A DNA stretch of 16,290 nucleotides from an uncultured Microbacteriaceae bacterium (lineage in GTDB: Bacteria > Actinomycetota > Actinomycetes > Actinomycetales > Microbacteriaceae). The first letter of the stretch is position 1, and each line of letters starts with the position of its first letter. Position numbers and translations under genes: made by a program. Location: NCBI GenBank assembly GCA_946481135.1, contig CAMLMQ010000046.1, positions 1 to 16,290 on the forward strand. The letters are read 5' to 3'. Below, piece after piece: positions 1-7,260 of the stretch. Under the pieces are notes generated by a model, which saw only the letters and a list, made by a program, of their open reading frames with translations, did no database searches and had not been told where the DNA came from.

Positions 1-2208
1 CTCGCCCGCGAGACGATGCGCGGCATCGCGGAGCTCGCCGTCGAGCCGCCGCTGTGGGAGGTGGACGCCAACCTCCGCCCCGAGGGCAAGGACGGCGCGC
101 TCGTGCGCACCCTCGACTCCCACCTCGCCTACTACGAACGCTGGGCGAAGTCGTGGGAGTTCCAGGCCCTGCTCAAGGCGCGCCCGCTGGCCGGCGACCG
201 CGACCTCGGGCAGCGCTACGTCGAGGGTGTCGCGCCGATGGTGTGGGCGAGCTCCGGCCGCGACGGGTTCGTCGAGTCGGTGCAGGGCATGCGCGAGCGC
301 GTCACGGCGCACATCCCGCCCGACGAGGTCGACATCCAGCTCAAGCTCGGTCCGGGCGGCCTGCGCGACGTCGAGTTCACCATCCAGCTGCTGCAGCTCG
401 TGCACGGCCACGCCGACGCCGACGTGCGACACCGGTCGACGCTCGACGCGCTCGCGGCCCTCGCCGACGGCGGCTACATCGGACGCGTCGAGGCGGCCGA
501 GTTCGCGCGCGACTACCGCTTCCTGCGCCTGCTCGAGCACCGCATCCAGCTCTCCCGACTGCGCCGCACCCATCTCATGCCGCGCGACGAGGAGCAGCTG
601 CGGGTGCTCGCCCGCGCCTCGGGCGTCGCGACTACCGCTGCGGGCCTGCTCGACGCCTGGCAGAAGGTCAAGCACGAGGTGCGGACGCTGCACGAGCGGC
701 TGTTCTACCGCCCGCTGTTGTCGGCCGTGGCGGCACTGCCCGACGACGGATACGCCCTCACGAGCGAGCAGGCCGAGGCCCGTCTCGCCGCGATCGGCTT
801 CCGCGACCCGCGCGGCGCGCTGCACCACATCGCGGCGCTCACTTCCGGGATGTCGCGGCGTGCGCAGATCCAGCGCACCCTGCTGCCGGTCATGCTGCAG
901 TGGTTCGCCGACGGGGCCGACCCCGACGGCGGCCTGCTCGCATTCCGGCGCCTCGCCGACGACCTCGGCGAGGCCTACTGGTTCCTGCGGATGCTGCGCG
1001 ACTCGTCGGGGGCGGCCCAGCGGCTCACCGGCGTGCTGTCGGGGTCGAAGTACGTCGGCGTGCTCCTCGAGCGCTACCCCGAGGCGGTCGCGTGGCTGGA
1101 GAGCGACGGCGAACTCGTGCCCCGTGCCGCGGGCGTGCTGCTCGACGAGGCGGCCGCGACGGTCGCACGCCACGGCGACGACCGGGACGCCGCCGCGAGC
1201 GCTCTCCGCACCGCCCGGCGACGGGAGGTGCTGCGGCTCGCCCTCGGCGCCATCGTCGGCGTCGTCTCGGTCGAGGAGCTCGGGCGTGCGCTCAGCGACG
1301 TGACGAGCGCGCTGCTCACCGGGGTGCTCGCGCTCGTGCACCGCTACGGCGACGGGCTGGAGTTCGGCATCGTCGCGATGGGCCGCTACGGCGGCGAGGA
1401 GCTCGGCTTCGGCAGCGACGCCGACATCGTCTACGTGTACCGGCCCGCGGGTCTCGAGAACGACGAGGCGCAGCGCCGTGCCGAGCAGATCGTGCACGAG
1501 CTCAAGCGGTTCACCGAAGACCTCCGCCTGCCGCTCGACCTCGACGCGGGCCTGCGGCCCGAGGGGCGCAACGGGGCGATCGTGCGCTCCCTCGACTCCT
1601 ACCGCGCCTACTACGAGCGCTGGTCGCTCACGTGGGAGGCCCAGGCGCTGCTGCGGGCGCGCGGAGCGGTCGGGGATGCGGCGCTGCTCGATGACTTCAC
1701 GGCCCTCGCCGACGAGATCCGCTACCCGGCCGCGATCTCGCCCGCCGACGTGCGCGAGGTGAAGCGCATCAAGGCCCGGGTCGAGTCGGAGCGCCTGCCG
1801 CAGGGCGCCGACCCCGCCCGGCACCTCAAGCTCGGCCGCGGTTCGCTGTCCGACGTCGAGTGGTTCGTGCAGTTGCTGCAGCTGCGCCACGCCGCCGCGG
1901 TGCCGGGCCTGCGCACCACCTCCACTCTCCGCGCGCTCGCGGCCGCCGTCGAGGCCGGCCTCGTCGAGGTGGACGACGCCGCGAAGCTGCGGGCCGCCTG
2001 GCTCATCGCGTCGCGGGCCCGGTCCGCGATGACGCTGTGGACGGCGAAGACGGCCGACGTGCTGCCGACCGACCGCACCCAGTTGGAGGGTGTCGCGCGG
2101 CTTATGGAGTACAGCCCCGGGAGTGCGACCCGCCTCGAGCAGGACTATCTGCGCACGACGCGCCTCGCACGCCAGGTGTTCGAGAAGCGCTTCTACAAGG
2201 AGGCCTGA
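1..2208 (+). CDS. glnE: Bifunctional glutamine synthetase adenylyltransferase/deadenylase, 5'-truncated
   Basis: GlnE attaches AMP to, and removes it from, a tyrosine of type I glutamine synthetase, switching the enzyme off when nitrogen is ample. The reading frame is open from base 1, so the start lies upstream; 735 residues are present, and about a quarter of a typical actinobacterial GlnE (about 1000 residues) is missing. The fragment begins near the end of the N-terminal nucleotidyltransferase domain (LRPEGKDG near fragment residue 25), whose GSDxD motif is outside the window. The C-terminal domain is complete: GSDAD at fragment residues 471-475, LRPEGRNG near 518. The LRPEG...LDS..AYYERW module occurs in both halves, the expected internal duplication. 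The protein ends in the typical QVFEKRFY segment. Its substrate enzyme, glnA, is encoded about 3 kb downstream on the other strand. The last codons carry the ribosome binding site of the next gene. Family assignment is secure. Confidence 0.97.
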   Translation, partial: LARETMRGIAELAVEPPLWEVDANLRPEGKDGALVRTLDSHLAYYERWAKSWEFQALLKARPLAGDRDLGQRYVEGVAPMVWASSGRDGFVESVQGMRERVTAHIPPDEVDIQLKLGPGGLRDVEFTIQLLQLVHGHADADVRHRSTLDALAALADGGYIGRVEAAEFARDYRFLRLLEHRIQLSRLRRTHLMPRDEEQLRVLARASGVATTAAGLLDAWQKVKHEVRTLHERLFYRPLLSAVAALPDDGYALTSEQAEARLAAIGFRDPRGALHHIAALTSGMSRRAQIQRTLLPVMLQWFADGADPDGGLLAFRRLADDLGEAYWFLRMLRDSSGAAQRLTGVLSGSKYVGVLLERYPEAVAWLESDGELVPRAAGVLLDEAAATVARHGDDRDAAASALRTARRREVLRLALGAIVGVVSVEELGRALSDVTSALLTGVLALVHRYGDGLEFGIVAMGRYGGEELGFGSDADIVYVYRPAGLENDEAQRRAEQIVHELKRFTEDLRLPLDLDAGLRPEGRNGAIVRSLDSYRAYYERWSLTWEAQALLRARGAVGDAALLDDFTALADEIRYPAAISPADVREVKRIKARVESERLPQGADPARHLKLGRGSLSDVEWFVQLLQLRHAAAVPGLRTTSTLRALAAAVEAGLVEVDDAAKLRAAWLIASRARSAMTLWTAKTADVLPTDRTQLEGVARLMEYSPGSATRLEQDYLRTTRLARQVFEKRFYKEA
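2197..2203 (+). promoter_or_regulatory. Ribosome binding site of the sulfatase, inside the glnE 3' end
   Basis: AAGGAGG lies in the last codons of glnE, 7 nt before the GTG at 2211. This near-perfect Shine-Dalgarno decides the GTG start of the sulfatase over the longer open frame that runs back into glnE, and suggests translational coupling to glnE. Confidence 0.85.
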
Positions 2209-2210
2209 CC

Positions 2211-3674
2211 GTGCGACCGAACATCCTCATCGTCATGGCCGACCAGCTCGTGCCGTTCCTGACCGGGGCCTACGGGAGCACCGCCTCCCGCACCCCGCAC
2301 CTCGACGCGCTCGCCTCCGACGGCGTCACGTTCGACGCCGCGTACACGGCCGTCCCGCTCTGCGCCCCCTCCCGGGCGGCGGTGCTCACGGGACGGGACG
2401 CCTCCGCGATCGGCTGCTACGACAACGCATCGGTGCTTCCCGCCGAGCAGCCGACGCTCGGGCACTACCTCACGAACGCGGGCTACGCGACGGTGCTGAG
2501 CGGCAAACTGCACTTCATCGGCCCCGATCAGCTCCACGGGTTCGCTGAGCGGCTCACGACCGACGTCTTCCCCGCCAACCTCGACTGGGTACCCGCGGTC
2601 GGCCCCGACGGTCGTTTTCCCGCGGGCGGTCACGCGCGCCACTACGCCGACCCGGACCCCGGCGTGCGGTCGTGGACCCAGTTCATGACGTTCGACGAGG
2701 AGACCCTCTCGGCAGCGGCGACCTGGTTGCGGGACCGGTCGCTCGACGCCGACGCACCGCCGTTCGGGATGGTCGTGTCGCTCCACCATCCGCACGACCC
2801 CTTCCACGTGCGGCAGGAACACTGGGACCGCTTCGAGGACGTCGACATCCCGATTCCCGCCGCGTGGGACGAGGCGACGCTCCCGCGTTCGGCGATGGAC
2901 CGCTGGGCGAACGAGGCGCATGAGACCGACCGCTACGACCTCCGTGACCCGGGGAGCCTCACCCGCCTCCGTCGCGCCTACCTCGCCGCGGTCGCCTACG
3001 TCGACGACCTGCTCGGCGGACTTCTCGCGGCCCTCCGCGACTCCGGCGAGCTCGACCGCACCGTCATCGTCGTGACGAGCGACCACGGCGACATGCTCGG
3101 CGAGCGGGGCATGGTGCAGAAGCGCTGCTTCTACGAATGGTCGGCGCGGGTCCCGCTCGTGATCCGTCGCCCCGGGGCCGTGGGAGCGGGATCGCGGGTT
3201 CCCGACCCGGTGTCGCTCGTCGACCTGCTGCCGACCCTGCTCGACGTCGTGGGGGTGTCCGCCGACGACCGTGCGCCGATGGACGGCGAGAGCTTCATCA
3301 CGGAGCTCGAGGGCGGTCACGGGTCGACGGAGCGGGTCGTCTTCTCGGAGTACCACTTGGAGAAGGTGTGGGCGCCGTGCTTCATGGTGCGTCGCGGACG
3401 GTGGAAGTACATCCACATCCACGGCCACGCCGGCCAGCTCTTCGACCTGCGGGCCGACCCCGACGAGCTCGACGACCTCGCGGGGCGGCCCGAGACCGCC
3501 GAGATCGAGGGCGAGCTGCGGGCGCTCGTGCTCGCCCGTTTCGACGTGGAGAGGCTCGAGCGCGCGAGCGCGGCCACCATCCGCCCGCGGCAGATCGTCG
3601 CGGAGGCGATGCGCCGCACGGGTCTGCGGTGGGACTACTCGCCCGTCGTCGACGGATCGCGCTTCGTGCGCTGA
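2211..3674 (+). CDS. betC: Sulfatase, choline-sulfatase-like
   Basis: A 487-residue type I sulfatase that should hydrolyse a sulfate ester. The formylglycine motif CAPSR has its modifiable cysteine at residue 51, and needs a formylglycine-generating enzyme not seen here. Metal and active-site residues are apparent: Asp11-Gln12, Lys99, His101 and Asp291-His292 (SDHGD). Two segments resemble rhizobial choline-sulfatase BetC as I recall it: SGKLHFIGPDQLHGF...RLTTD at about residues 97-117, and a C-terminal tail after RPRQIVAEA like the choline-sulfatase C-terminal domain. No signal peptide is visible, so it is probably cytoplasmic, as BetC is. Choline sulfate cleavage would supply choline, sulfate and, through betaine, an osmoprotectant. 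The GTG start sits 2 nt after the glnE stop with an excellent Shine-Dalgarno, so it probably shares the glnE transcript. No bet oxidation or choline transport gene is in the window. Sulfatase is certain; choline sulfate as substrate is inferred. Confidence 0.85.
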   Translation: MRPNILIVMADQLVPFLTGAYGSTASRTPHLDALASDGVTFDAAYTAVPLCAPSRAAVLTGRDASAIGCYDNASVLPAEQPTLGHYLTNAGYATVLSGKLHFIGPDQLHGFAERLTTDVFPANLDWVPAVGPDGRFPAGGHARHYADPDPGVRSWTQFMTFDEETLSAAATWLRDRSLDADAPPFGMVVSLHHPHDPFHVRQEHWDRFEDVDIPIPAAWDEATLPRSAMDRWANEAHETDRYDLRDPGSLTRLRRAYLAAVAYVDDLLGGLLAALRDSGELDRTVIVVTSDHGDMLGERGMVQKRCFYEWSARVPLVIRRPGAVGAGSRVPDPVSLVDLLPTLLDVVGVSADDRAPMDGESFITELEGGHGSTERVVFSEYHLEKVWAPCFMVRRGRWKYIHIHGHAGQLFDLRADPDELDDLAGRPETAEIEGELRALVLARFDVERLERASAATIRPRQIVAEAMRRTGLRWDYSPVVDGSRFVR

Positions 3675-3676
3675 CA

Positions 3677-3708
3677 CCGTTCGCTCGGGCGCCGTTCATC
3701 CGCCGTTC
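3677..3708 (+). repeat. Three CCGTTC direct repeats upstream of ugd
   Basis: CCGTTC occurs at 3677-3682, 3692-3697 and 3703-3708, with start-to-start distances of 15 and 11 bp. The last two (GCCGTTC) are one helical turn apart. They lie between the sulfatase stop and the presumed ugd promoter, where an activator could bind, but such short GC-rich repeats may be chance. Confidence 0.3.
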
Positions 3709-3720
3709 GCGTGTCCCGCA

Positions 3721-3739
3721 CCCGGCGCGTCATGCCGGG
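3721..3739 (+). terminator. Possible weak stem-loop terminator after the sulfatase
   Basis: CCCGGC and GCCGGG form a 6-bp stem around a 7-nt loop, about 45 nt after the sulfatase stop. There is no U-tract, and the stem overlaps the region expected for the ugd promoter, so it could instead be regulatory. Confidence 0.3.
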
Positions 3740-3743
3740 CGTC

Positions 3744-3749
3744 TGCACT
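3744..3749 (+). promoter_or_regulatory. Weak -10-like element of ugd (leaderless arrangement)
   Basis: TGCACT is followed by 6 nt (GGCCCC) and then the ATG of ugd. Spacing equals that at the clearer leaderless promoters in this window, but the second base differs from the TANNNT consensus. No Shine-Dalgarno precedes the ATG. Confidence 0.35.
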
Positions 3750-3755
3750 GGCCCC

Positions 3756-5108
3756 ATGACACCCCGGGTGAGTGTGATCGGAACGGGCTACCTCGGAGCC
3801 ACGCATGCCGCCGCGATGGCGGAACTCGGATTCGAGGTCGTCGGGGTCGACGTCGATCCCGCCAAGATCGAGCTGCTGTCGAGCGGGCGCGTGCCATTCC
3901 ACGAGCCCGGCCTGCCCGAGCTGCTGCAGACCCACCTCGCGACCGGGCGTCTGCGCTTCACGACGGACCTCTCCGCGGCGGTCGCGGCCGGTGACATCCA
4001 CTTCATCTGCGTGGGAACCCCGCAGCAGTCGGGCAGCACCGCCGCGAACCTCGACCACGTGGAGGCCGCCGTCTCGGCCGTCGCCCGCGCGATGACCCAC
4101 GACGGCCTGGTCGTCGGCAAGTCGACGGTGCCGGTCGGCACGGGGGAGCGGCTGCGGGTGCTGCTCGACGCCCTCGTGCCCGACGGCGTCGCGGCGGAGC
4201 TCGTGTGGAACCCCGAGTTCCTGCGCGAAGGCCGCGCGGTCGACGACACCCTGCACCCCGACCGCATCGTGATCGGGGGAGCCTCCGCCGAGGCCGAGCG
4301 GATGCTGCGCGACCTCTACGCGGCGCCGATCGCGGCCGGCACCCCGGTCATCGCGTGCGACCTCCCGACCGCCGAGCTCGTGAAGGTGAGCGCCAACGCC
4401 TTCCTCGCGACGAAGATCTCGTTCATCAACGCGATCGCCGAACTCTGCGAGGTCGCCGGCGCCGACGTGACGGTGCTCGCGGATGCACTCGGTCACGACG
4501 CGCGGATCGGCCGCCGATTCCTCAACGCCGGCGTCGGATTCGGCGGAGGATGCCTGCCCAAGGACATCCGGGCGCTCACCCATCGCGCCGGCGAACTCGG
4601 CGCTCCCGCGATCGGCTCCCTCATGCGCCGCGTCGACGAGATCAACATGCGTCAGCGCGAGCGCGTCGTCGATCTCGCGATCGCCGCGTGCGACGGGTCG
4701 GTGCTCGACGCCCGCATCGCCGTGCTGGGAGCGGCGTTCAAGCCCGACACCGACGACGTGCGCGATTCCCCGGCCCTGTCGATCGCGGCGGCCCTGCACC
4801 TGCGCGGCGCGCAGGTCTCGGTCTACGACCCGGCGGCGGGGGAGACGGGGCGCCGCACGTTCCCGACGCTCACGTTCGCCGGCTCCCTCGACGACGCCGT
4901 GCGCCACGCCGACGTCGTGCTCGTGCTCACCGAGTGGCCCGAGTTCACGACCGCGTCGCCCGCATCCCTCGCTCTGCTCGCGCGCGGACGCACGGTGATC
5001 GACGGCCGCAACTGCCTGGATGCCGACGCCTGGCGTGCCGCCGGGTGGACGGTGCACGCCCTCGGCCGTGGCATCCCGGCCCCGACCCGGAGCGCCGTCT
5101 TCGCCTGA
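3756..5108 (+). CDS. ugd: UDP-glucose 6-dehydrogenase
   Basis: Oxidises UDP-glucose to UDP-glucuronate with two NAD+, supplying acidic sugars for cell-surface polysaccharides. The 450-residue length is normal for the bacterial enzyme. The Rossmann motif GTGYLG is at residues 9-14 (GxGxxG), followed by the acidic strand end VVGVDVD. The central domain carries the ELVKVSANAFLATKISFINA helix. The catalytic cysteine is Cys266 in GFGGGCLPKD. The C-terminal UDP-binding domain includes GAAFKPDTDDVRDSP. The ATG at 3756 was chosen because it puts the Rossmann strand at the N-terminus; the frame stays open 15 codons further upstream, but those codons look non-coding. No Shine-Dalgarno precedes this ATG. 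The gap of 81 nt from the sulfatase suggests a promoter of its own. A sister enzyme such as UDP-N-acetylmannosamine dehydrogenase is possible but less likely. No glycosyltransferase or polysaccharide cluster is present, so the polymer served is unknown. Confidence 0.92.
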   Translation: MTPRVSVIGTGYLGATHAAAMAELGFEVVGVDVDPAKIELLSSGRVPFHEPGLPELLQTHLATGRLRFTTDLSAAVAAGDIHFICVGTPQQSGSTAANLDHVEAAVSAVARAMTHDGLVVGKSTVPVGTGERLRVLLDALVPDGVAAELVWNPEFLREGRAVDDTLHPDRIVIGGASAEAERMLRDLYAAPIAAGTPVIACDLPTAELVKVSANAFLATKISFINAIAELCEVAGADVTVLADALGHDARIGRRFLNAGVGFGGGCLPKDIRALTHRAGELGAPAIGSLMRRVDEINMRQRERVVDLAIAACDGSVLDARIAVLGAAFKPDTDDVRDSPALSIAAALHLRGAQVSVYDPAAGETGRRTFPTLTFAGSLDDAVRHADVVLVLTEWPEFTTASPASLALLARGRTVIDGRNCLDADAWRAAGWTVHALGRGIPAPTRSAVFA

Positions 5109-5148
5109 GCGCACCCGTCTCCGCCGGCTTGCTCCGCGATTCTCGCGT

Positions 5149-5173
5149 TGCTCCGCCACCGATCCGCGGAGCA
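5149..5173 (+). terminator. Stem-loop terminator downstream of ugd
   Basis: TGCTCCGC (5149-5156) and GCGGAGCA (5166-5173) form a perfect 8-bp stem with a 9-nt loop, 40 nt after the ugd stop. A second copy of the left arm (5129-5137) and a further GCGGAG (5185-5190) allow alternative or nested pairing. No U-tract follows, as is common in high-GC actinobacteria. Confidence 0.6.
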
Positions 5174-5215
5174 GCGCCGGATGCGCGGAGTAACCACGAG
5201 ACGACTCAACGCGAA

Positions 5216-5243
5216 GGGCCGCCCTCCCGAAGGAGAGCGGCCC
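5216..5243 (-). terminator. Terminator of glnA with UUCG tetraloop
   Basis: Read on the minus strand, GGGCCGC and GCGGCCC arms enclose a CTCC/GGAG inner stem closed by TTCG, i.e. a C(UUCG)G tetraloop, with a single mismatch between the two stems. It starts 17 nt after the glnA stop, the usual place for an intrinsic terminator. It could also stop read-through from ugd in the other direction. Confidence 0.8.
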
Positions 5244-5259
5244 CGTGCGACTGTGACGG

Positions 5260-6696
5260 TCAGACCCCGAAGTAGAGCTCGTACTCGAACGGGTGCGGAC
5301 GCTGCGCGAAGGGGAGAAGCTCCTTCTCGCGCTTGTAGTCGATCCACGTGTCGATGAGGTCCTGCGTGAACACGCCACCCTCGAGCAGGTAGTCGTGGTC
5401 GGCCTCGAGCGCGTCGAGCGCCTCGCCGAGCGACCCCGGCAGCTGCGGGATGTTCTTGGCCTCCTCGGGCGGCAGCTCGTAGAGGTCCTTGTCGACGGGC
5501 TCGTGCGGCTCGATCTTGTTCTTGATGCCGTCGATGCCCGCCATGAGCTGCGCCGCGAACGCGAGGTACGGGTTGCCCGACGAGTCGGGGGCGCGGAACT
5601 CGATGCGCTTCGCCTTCGGGTTGGTGCCCGTGATCGGGATGCGGATCGACGCCGAGCGGTTACCGGCCGAGTAGACCAGGTTGACCGGCGCCTCGAAGCC
5701 CGGGATGAGGCGGTGGTAGGAGTTCACCGTCGGGTTCGTGAACGCGGCGAGCGACGGCGCGTGCTTGAGGATGCCGCCGATGTACCAGCGCGCGATGTCC
5801 GACAGGCCGCCGTAGCCCTGCTCGTCGTAGAACAGCGGCTTGCCGTCGTTCCACAGCGACTGGTGCGTGTGCATGCCCGAGCCGTTGTCGCCCATGAGCG
5901 GCTTCGGCATGAAGGTCGCGACCTTGCCCCACTCGAGCGCCGTGTTCTTGACGATGTACTTGAACTTCAGGATGTCGTCGGCGGCGTGCACCATCGTGTC
6001 GAACTTGTAGTTGATCTCGCCCTGGCCGGCGGTGCCGACCTCGTGGTGCGAGCGCTCGACCTCGAGGCCGACCTCGATGAGCTTCAACACGATGTCGTCA
6101 CGCAGGTCGGCGTGCTGGTCGACCGGCGTGACGGGGAAGTAGCCGCCCTTGTACGGGGTCTTGTTGGCGAGGTTGCCGCCCTCTTCGTCGCGGCCCGAGT
6201 TCCAGGCGGCTTCGGAGGAGTCGACCTCGTAGTAGCTCTTGTTCTGCTTCACCTCGTACTTGACGTCGTCGAAGATGAAGAACTCGGCCTCGGGCGCGAA
6301 GTACGCCGTGTCGGCGATGCCGGTCGACGCGAGGTACTTCTCGGCCTTCTTCGCCACCTGACGCGGGTCGCGCGAGTAGATCTCGCCGCTGCGCGGGTTG
6401 TAGATGTCGAAGACGATGACGAGCGTGCGCTCCGTGCGGAACGGGTCGACGAACGCCGTCGAGATGTCGGGGATGAGCTGCAGGTCGGACTCGTGGATCG
6501 ACTGGAAGCCCCGGATGGACGAGCCGTCGAACAGCTGGCCGACCGAGAAGAACTCCTCGTCCACGGTCGACGCCGGGATGTTGAAGTGCTGCTGGATGCC
6601 GGGAAGGTCGGTGAACCGGATGTCGAGGAACTTGACATCCGTGTCCTTGATGAACTTCAGCACCTCGGACGAGTCGCTGAACAGGGGCTTGGACAT
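5260..6696 (-). CDS. glnA: Type I glutamine synthetase (GSI-beta)
   Basis: Makes glutamine from glutamate, ammonia and ATP in the cytoplasm as a dodecamer; the main ammonia-assimilating enzyme. The protein has 478 residues, as I recall for Mycobacterium tuberculosis GlnA1. The N-terminal beta-grasp domain contains FDGSSIRGF, the catalytic domain has metal-binding FAPEAEFF and ATP/glutamate-binding [10 protein letters not shown]. The adenylylation loop is [10 protein letters not shown] with target Tyr406, which marks a GlnE-regulated GSI-beta enzyme and fits glnE at the left of the window. The ATG start is fixed by GGAG 8 nt upstream and by the family-typical beginning. Upstream are a candidate -10, a 17-bp palindrome and four GlnR-type half-sites, so transcription is probably nitrogen-controlled; downstream is a strong terminator, so it is likely monocistronic. 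Assignment is secure. Confidence 0.98.
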   Translation of the reverse strand: MSKPLFSDSSEVLKFIKDTDVKFLDIRFTDLPGIQQHFNIPASTVDEEFFSVGQLFDGSSIRGFQSIHESDLQLIPDISTAFVDPFRTERTLVIVFDIYNPRSGEIYSRDPRQVAKKAEKYLASTGIADTAYFAPEAEFFIFDDVKYEVKQNKSYYEVDSSEAAWNSGRDEEGGNLANKTPYKGGYFPVTPVDQHADLRDDIVLKLIEVGLEVERSHHEVGTAGQGEINYKFDTMVHAADDILKFKYIVKNTALEWGKVATFMPKPLMGDNGSGMHTHQSLWNDGKPLFYDEQGYGGLSDIARWYIGGILKHAPSLAAFTNPTVNSYHRLIPGFEAPVNLVYSAGNRSASIRIPITGTNPKAKRIEFRAPDSSGNPYLAFAAQLMAGIDGIKNKIEPHEPVDKDLYELPPEEAKNIPQLPGSLGEALDALEADHDYLLEGGVFTQDLIDTWIDYKREKELLPFAQRPHPFEYELYFGV

Positions 6697-6704
6697 GGGA
6701 GGTA

Positions 6705-6709
6705 CTCCA
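6705..6709 (-). promoter_or_regulatory. Ribosome binding site of glnA
   Basis: TGGAG on the minus strand, 8 nt before the ATG at 6696. It shows glnA has a conventional leader, unlike its divergent neighbour. Confidence 0.7.
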
Positions 6710-6726
6710 GTGGGCCGTGGAACAGG

Positions 6727-6743
6727 GACTGCGGGCCGCAGTC
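6727..6743 (-). promoter_or_regulatory. Perfect 17-bp palindrome in the glnA leader
   Basis: GACTGCGG-G-CCGCAGTC: two perfect 8-bp arms around one base, lying just downstream of the predicted glnA start site and upstream of its Shine-Dalgarno. The one-base spacer suits a dimeric repressor operator better than an RNA hairpin, though a shorter 5' stem is also possible. The binding factor is unknown. Confidence 0.55.
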
Positions 6744-6751
6744 TCCGGTCG

Positions 6752-6757
6752 AGGCTA
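6752..6757 (-). promoter_or_regulatory. Predicted glnA -10 element
   Basis: TAGCCT on the minus strand (TANNNT), which would give a start near 6745 and a leader of about 48 nt. No good -35 hexamer lies 16-18 bp upstream; that position is occupied by the GlnR-type half-sites, as expected for an activator-dependent promoter. Confidence 0.55.
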
Positions 6758-6767
6758 GGGGAGGGCC

Positions 6768-6805
6768 GTTTCCCGACGGTGACGCCATTGTTTCGGGGAT
6801 GTTAC
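6768..6805 (-). promoter_or_regulatory. GlnR-type binding array, four half-sites
   Basis: On the minus strand the sequence reads GTAAC, 6 nt, GAAAC, 6 nt, GTCAC, 6 nt, GAAAC. This matches base for base the published actinobacterial GlnR consensus gTnAC-n6-GaAAC repeated twice, with exact 11-bp periodicity. It is centred about 41 bp upstream of the predicted glnA start and ends 10 nt before the -10 hexamer. glnA is a classical GlnR target in Streptomyces and mycobacteria. GlnR itself is not encoded in the window, so the binding protein is inferred. Confidence 0.85.
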
Positions 6806-6820
6806 GGCGCCCGTTCACCG

Positions 6821-6826
6821 TAGGCT
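6821..6826 (+). promoter_or_regulatory. Leaderless promoter of the RDD gene (-10)
   Basis: TAGGCT is followed by 6 nt (GGACCG) and then the GTG at 6833, so transcription should start at or next to the start codon. There is no Shine-Dalgarno. The -35 position (about 6798-6803) has no TTGACA-like hexamer and falls on the last GlnR-type half-site. Confidence 0.65.
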
Positions 6827-6832
6827 GGACCG

Positions 6833-7246
6833 GTGAGCGACCCGGGCGAACAGCGGTGGCCCGGTGAGCGTCTCGGGCTGCCGGAATCGGGCCCGCGGTC
6901 GCTCGCCCGACCCGGTCGCCGCATCCTCGCCGTCGCGATCGACTGGGCGGTCGCGACCGGCCTGTCGCTCGCGTTCTTCTCGACCGGGCCGTGGCAGACC
7001 GACGGTCTGGTCACACTCGCGCTGTTCGGCGGCATCCAGGCGCTGTTCGTGCTGCTCGTGAACGGCGGCATCGGTCACCTGCTGCTCGGCATGCGCGTCG
7101 TGCCGATCACGGGCGGACGGCTCGCGCCGTGGCGGGGGCTGCTGCGCACCGTGCTCGTGTGCCTCTTCGTGCCCGTCGTCATCATGGATGCCGACCAGCG
7201 CGGGCTGCATGACCGCGCGGCGGGCACCCTGCTCGTGCGGGTGTGA
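6833..7246 (+). CDS. RDD family small membrane protein
   Basis: A 137-residue protein with the RDD-family pattern: PGRRILAVAIDW near residues 26-37 (conserved Arg and Asp), membrane segments at about 29-47, 52-74 and 98-113, and the closing DQRGLHDRAAGTLLV with conserved Asp and Arg. The function of small RDD proteins is not settled; ion or solute transport has been proposed for some. The N-terminal 25 residues are polar and probably cytoplasmic. The GTG start lies 6 nt after a TAGGCT -10 element and lacks a Shine-Dalgarno, so the mRNA is probably leaderless. It diverges from glnA and converges on the DUF4191 gene with only 14 bp between. From memory, the RDD-DUF4191 pair next to glnA is also found in mycobacteria (Rv2219A/Rv2219) and Streptomyces, which supports a real gene. 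Confidence 0.88.
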   Translation: MSDPGEQRWPGERLGLPESGPRSLARPGRRILAVAIDWAVATGLSLAFFSTGPWQTDGLVTLALFGGIQALFVLLVNGGIGHLLLGMRVVPITGGRLAPWRGLLRTVLVCLFVPVVIMDADQRGLHDRAAGTLLVRV

Positions 7247-7260
7247 GCCCGGAGTTCTGG

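Noticed and set aside
1860..2210. Upstream extension of the sulfatase into glnE (start at 1860)
   Set aside because: The extension is an out-of-frame reading of glnE. A strong AAGGAGG sits 7 nt before the GTG at 2211, and the family begins with RPNILIVMADQ directly after it.
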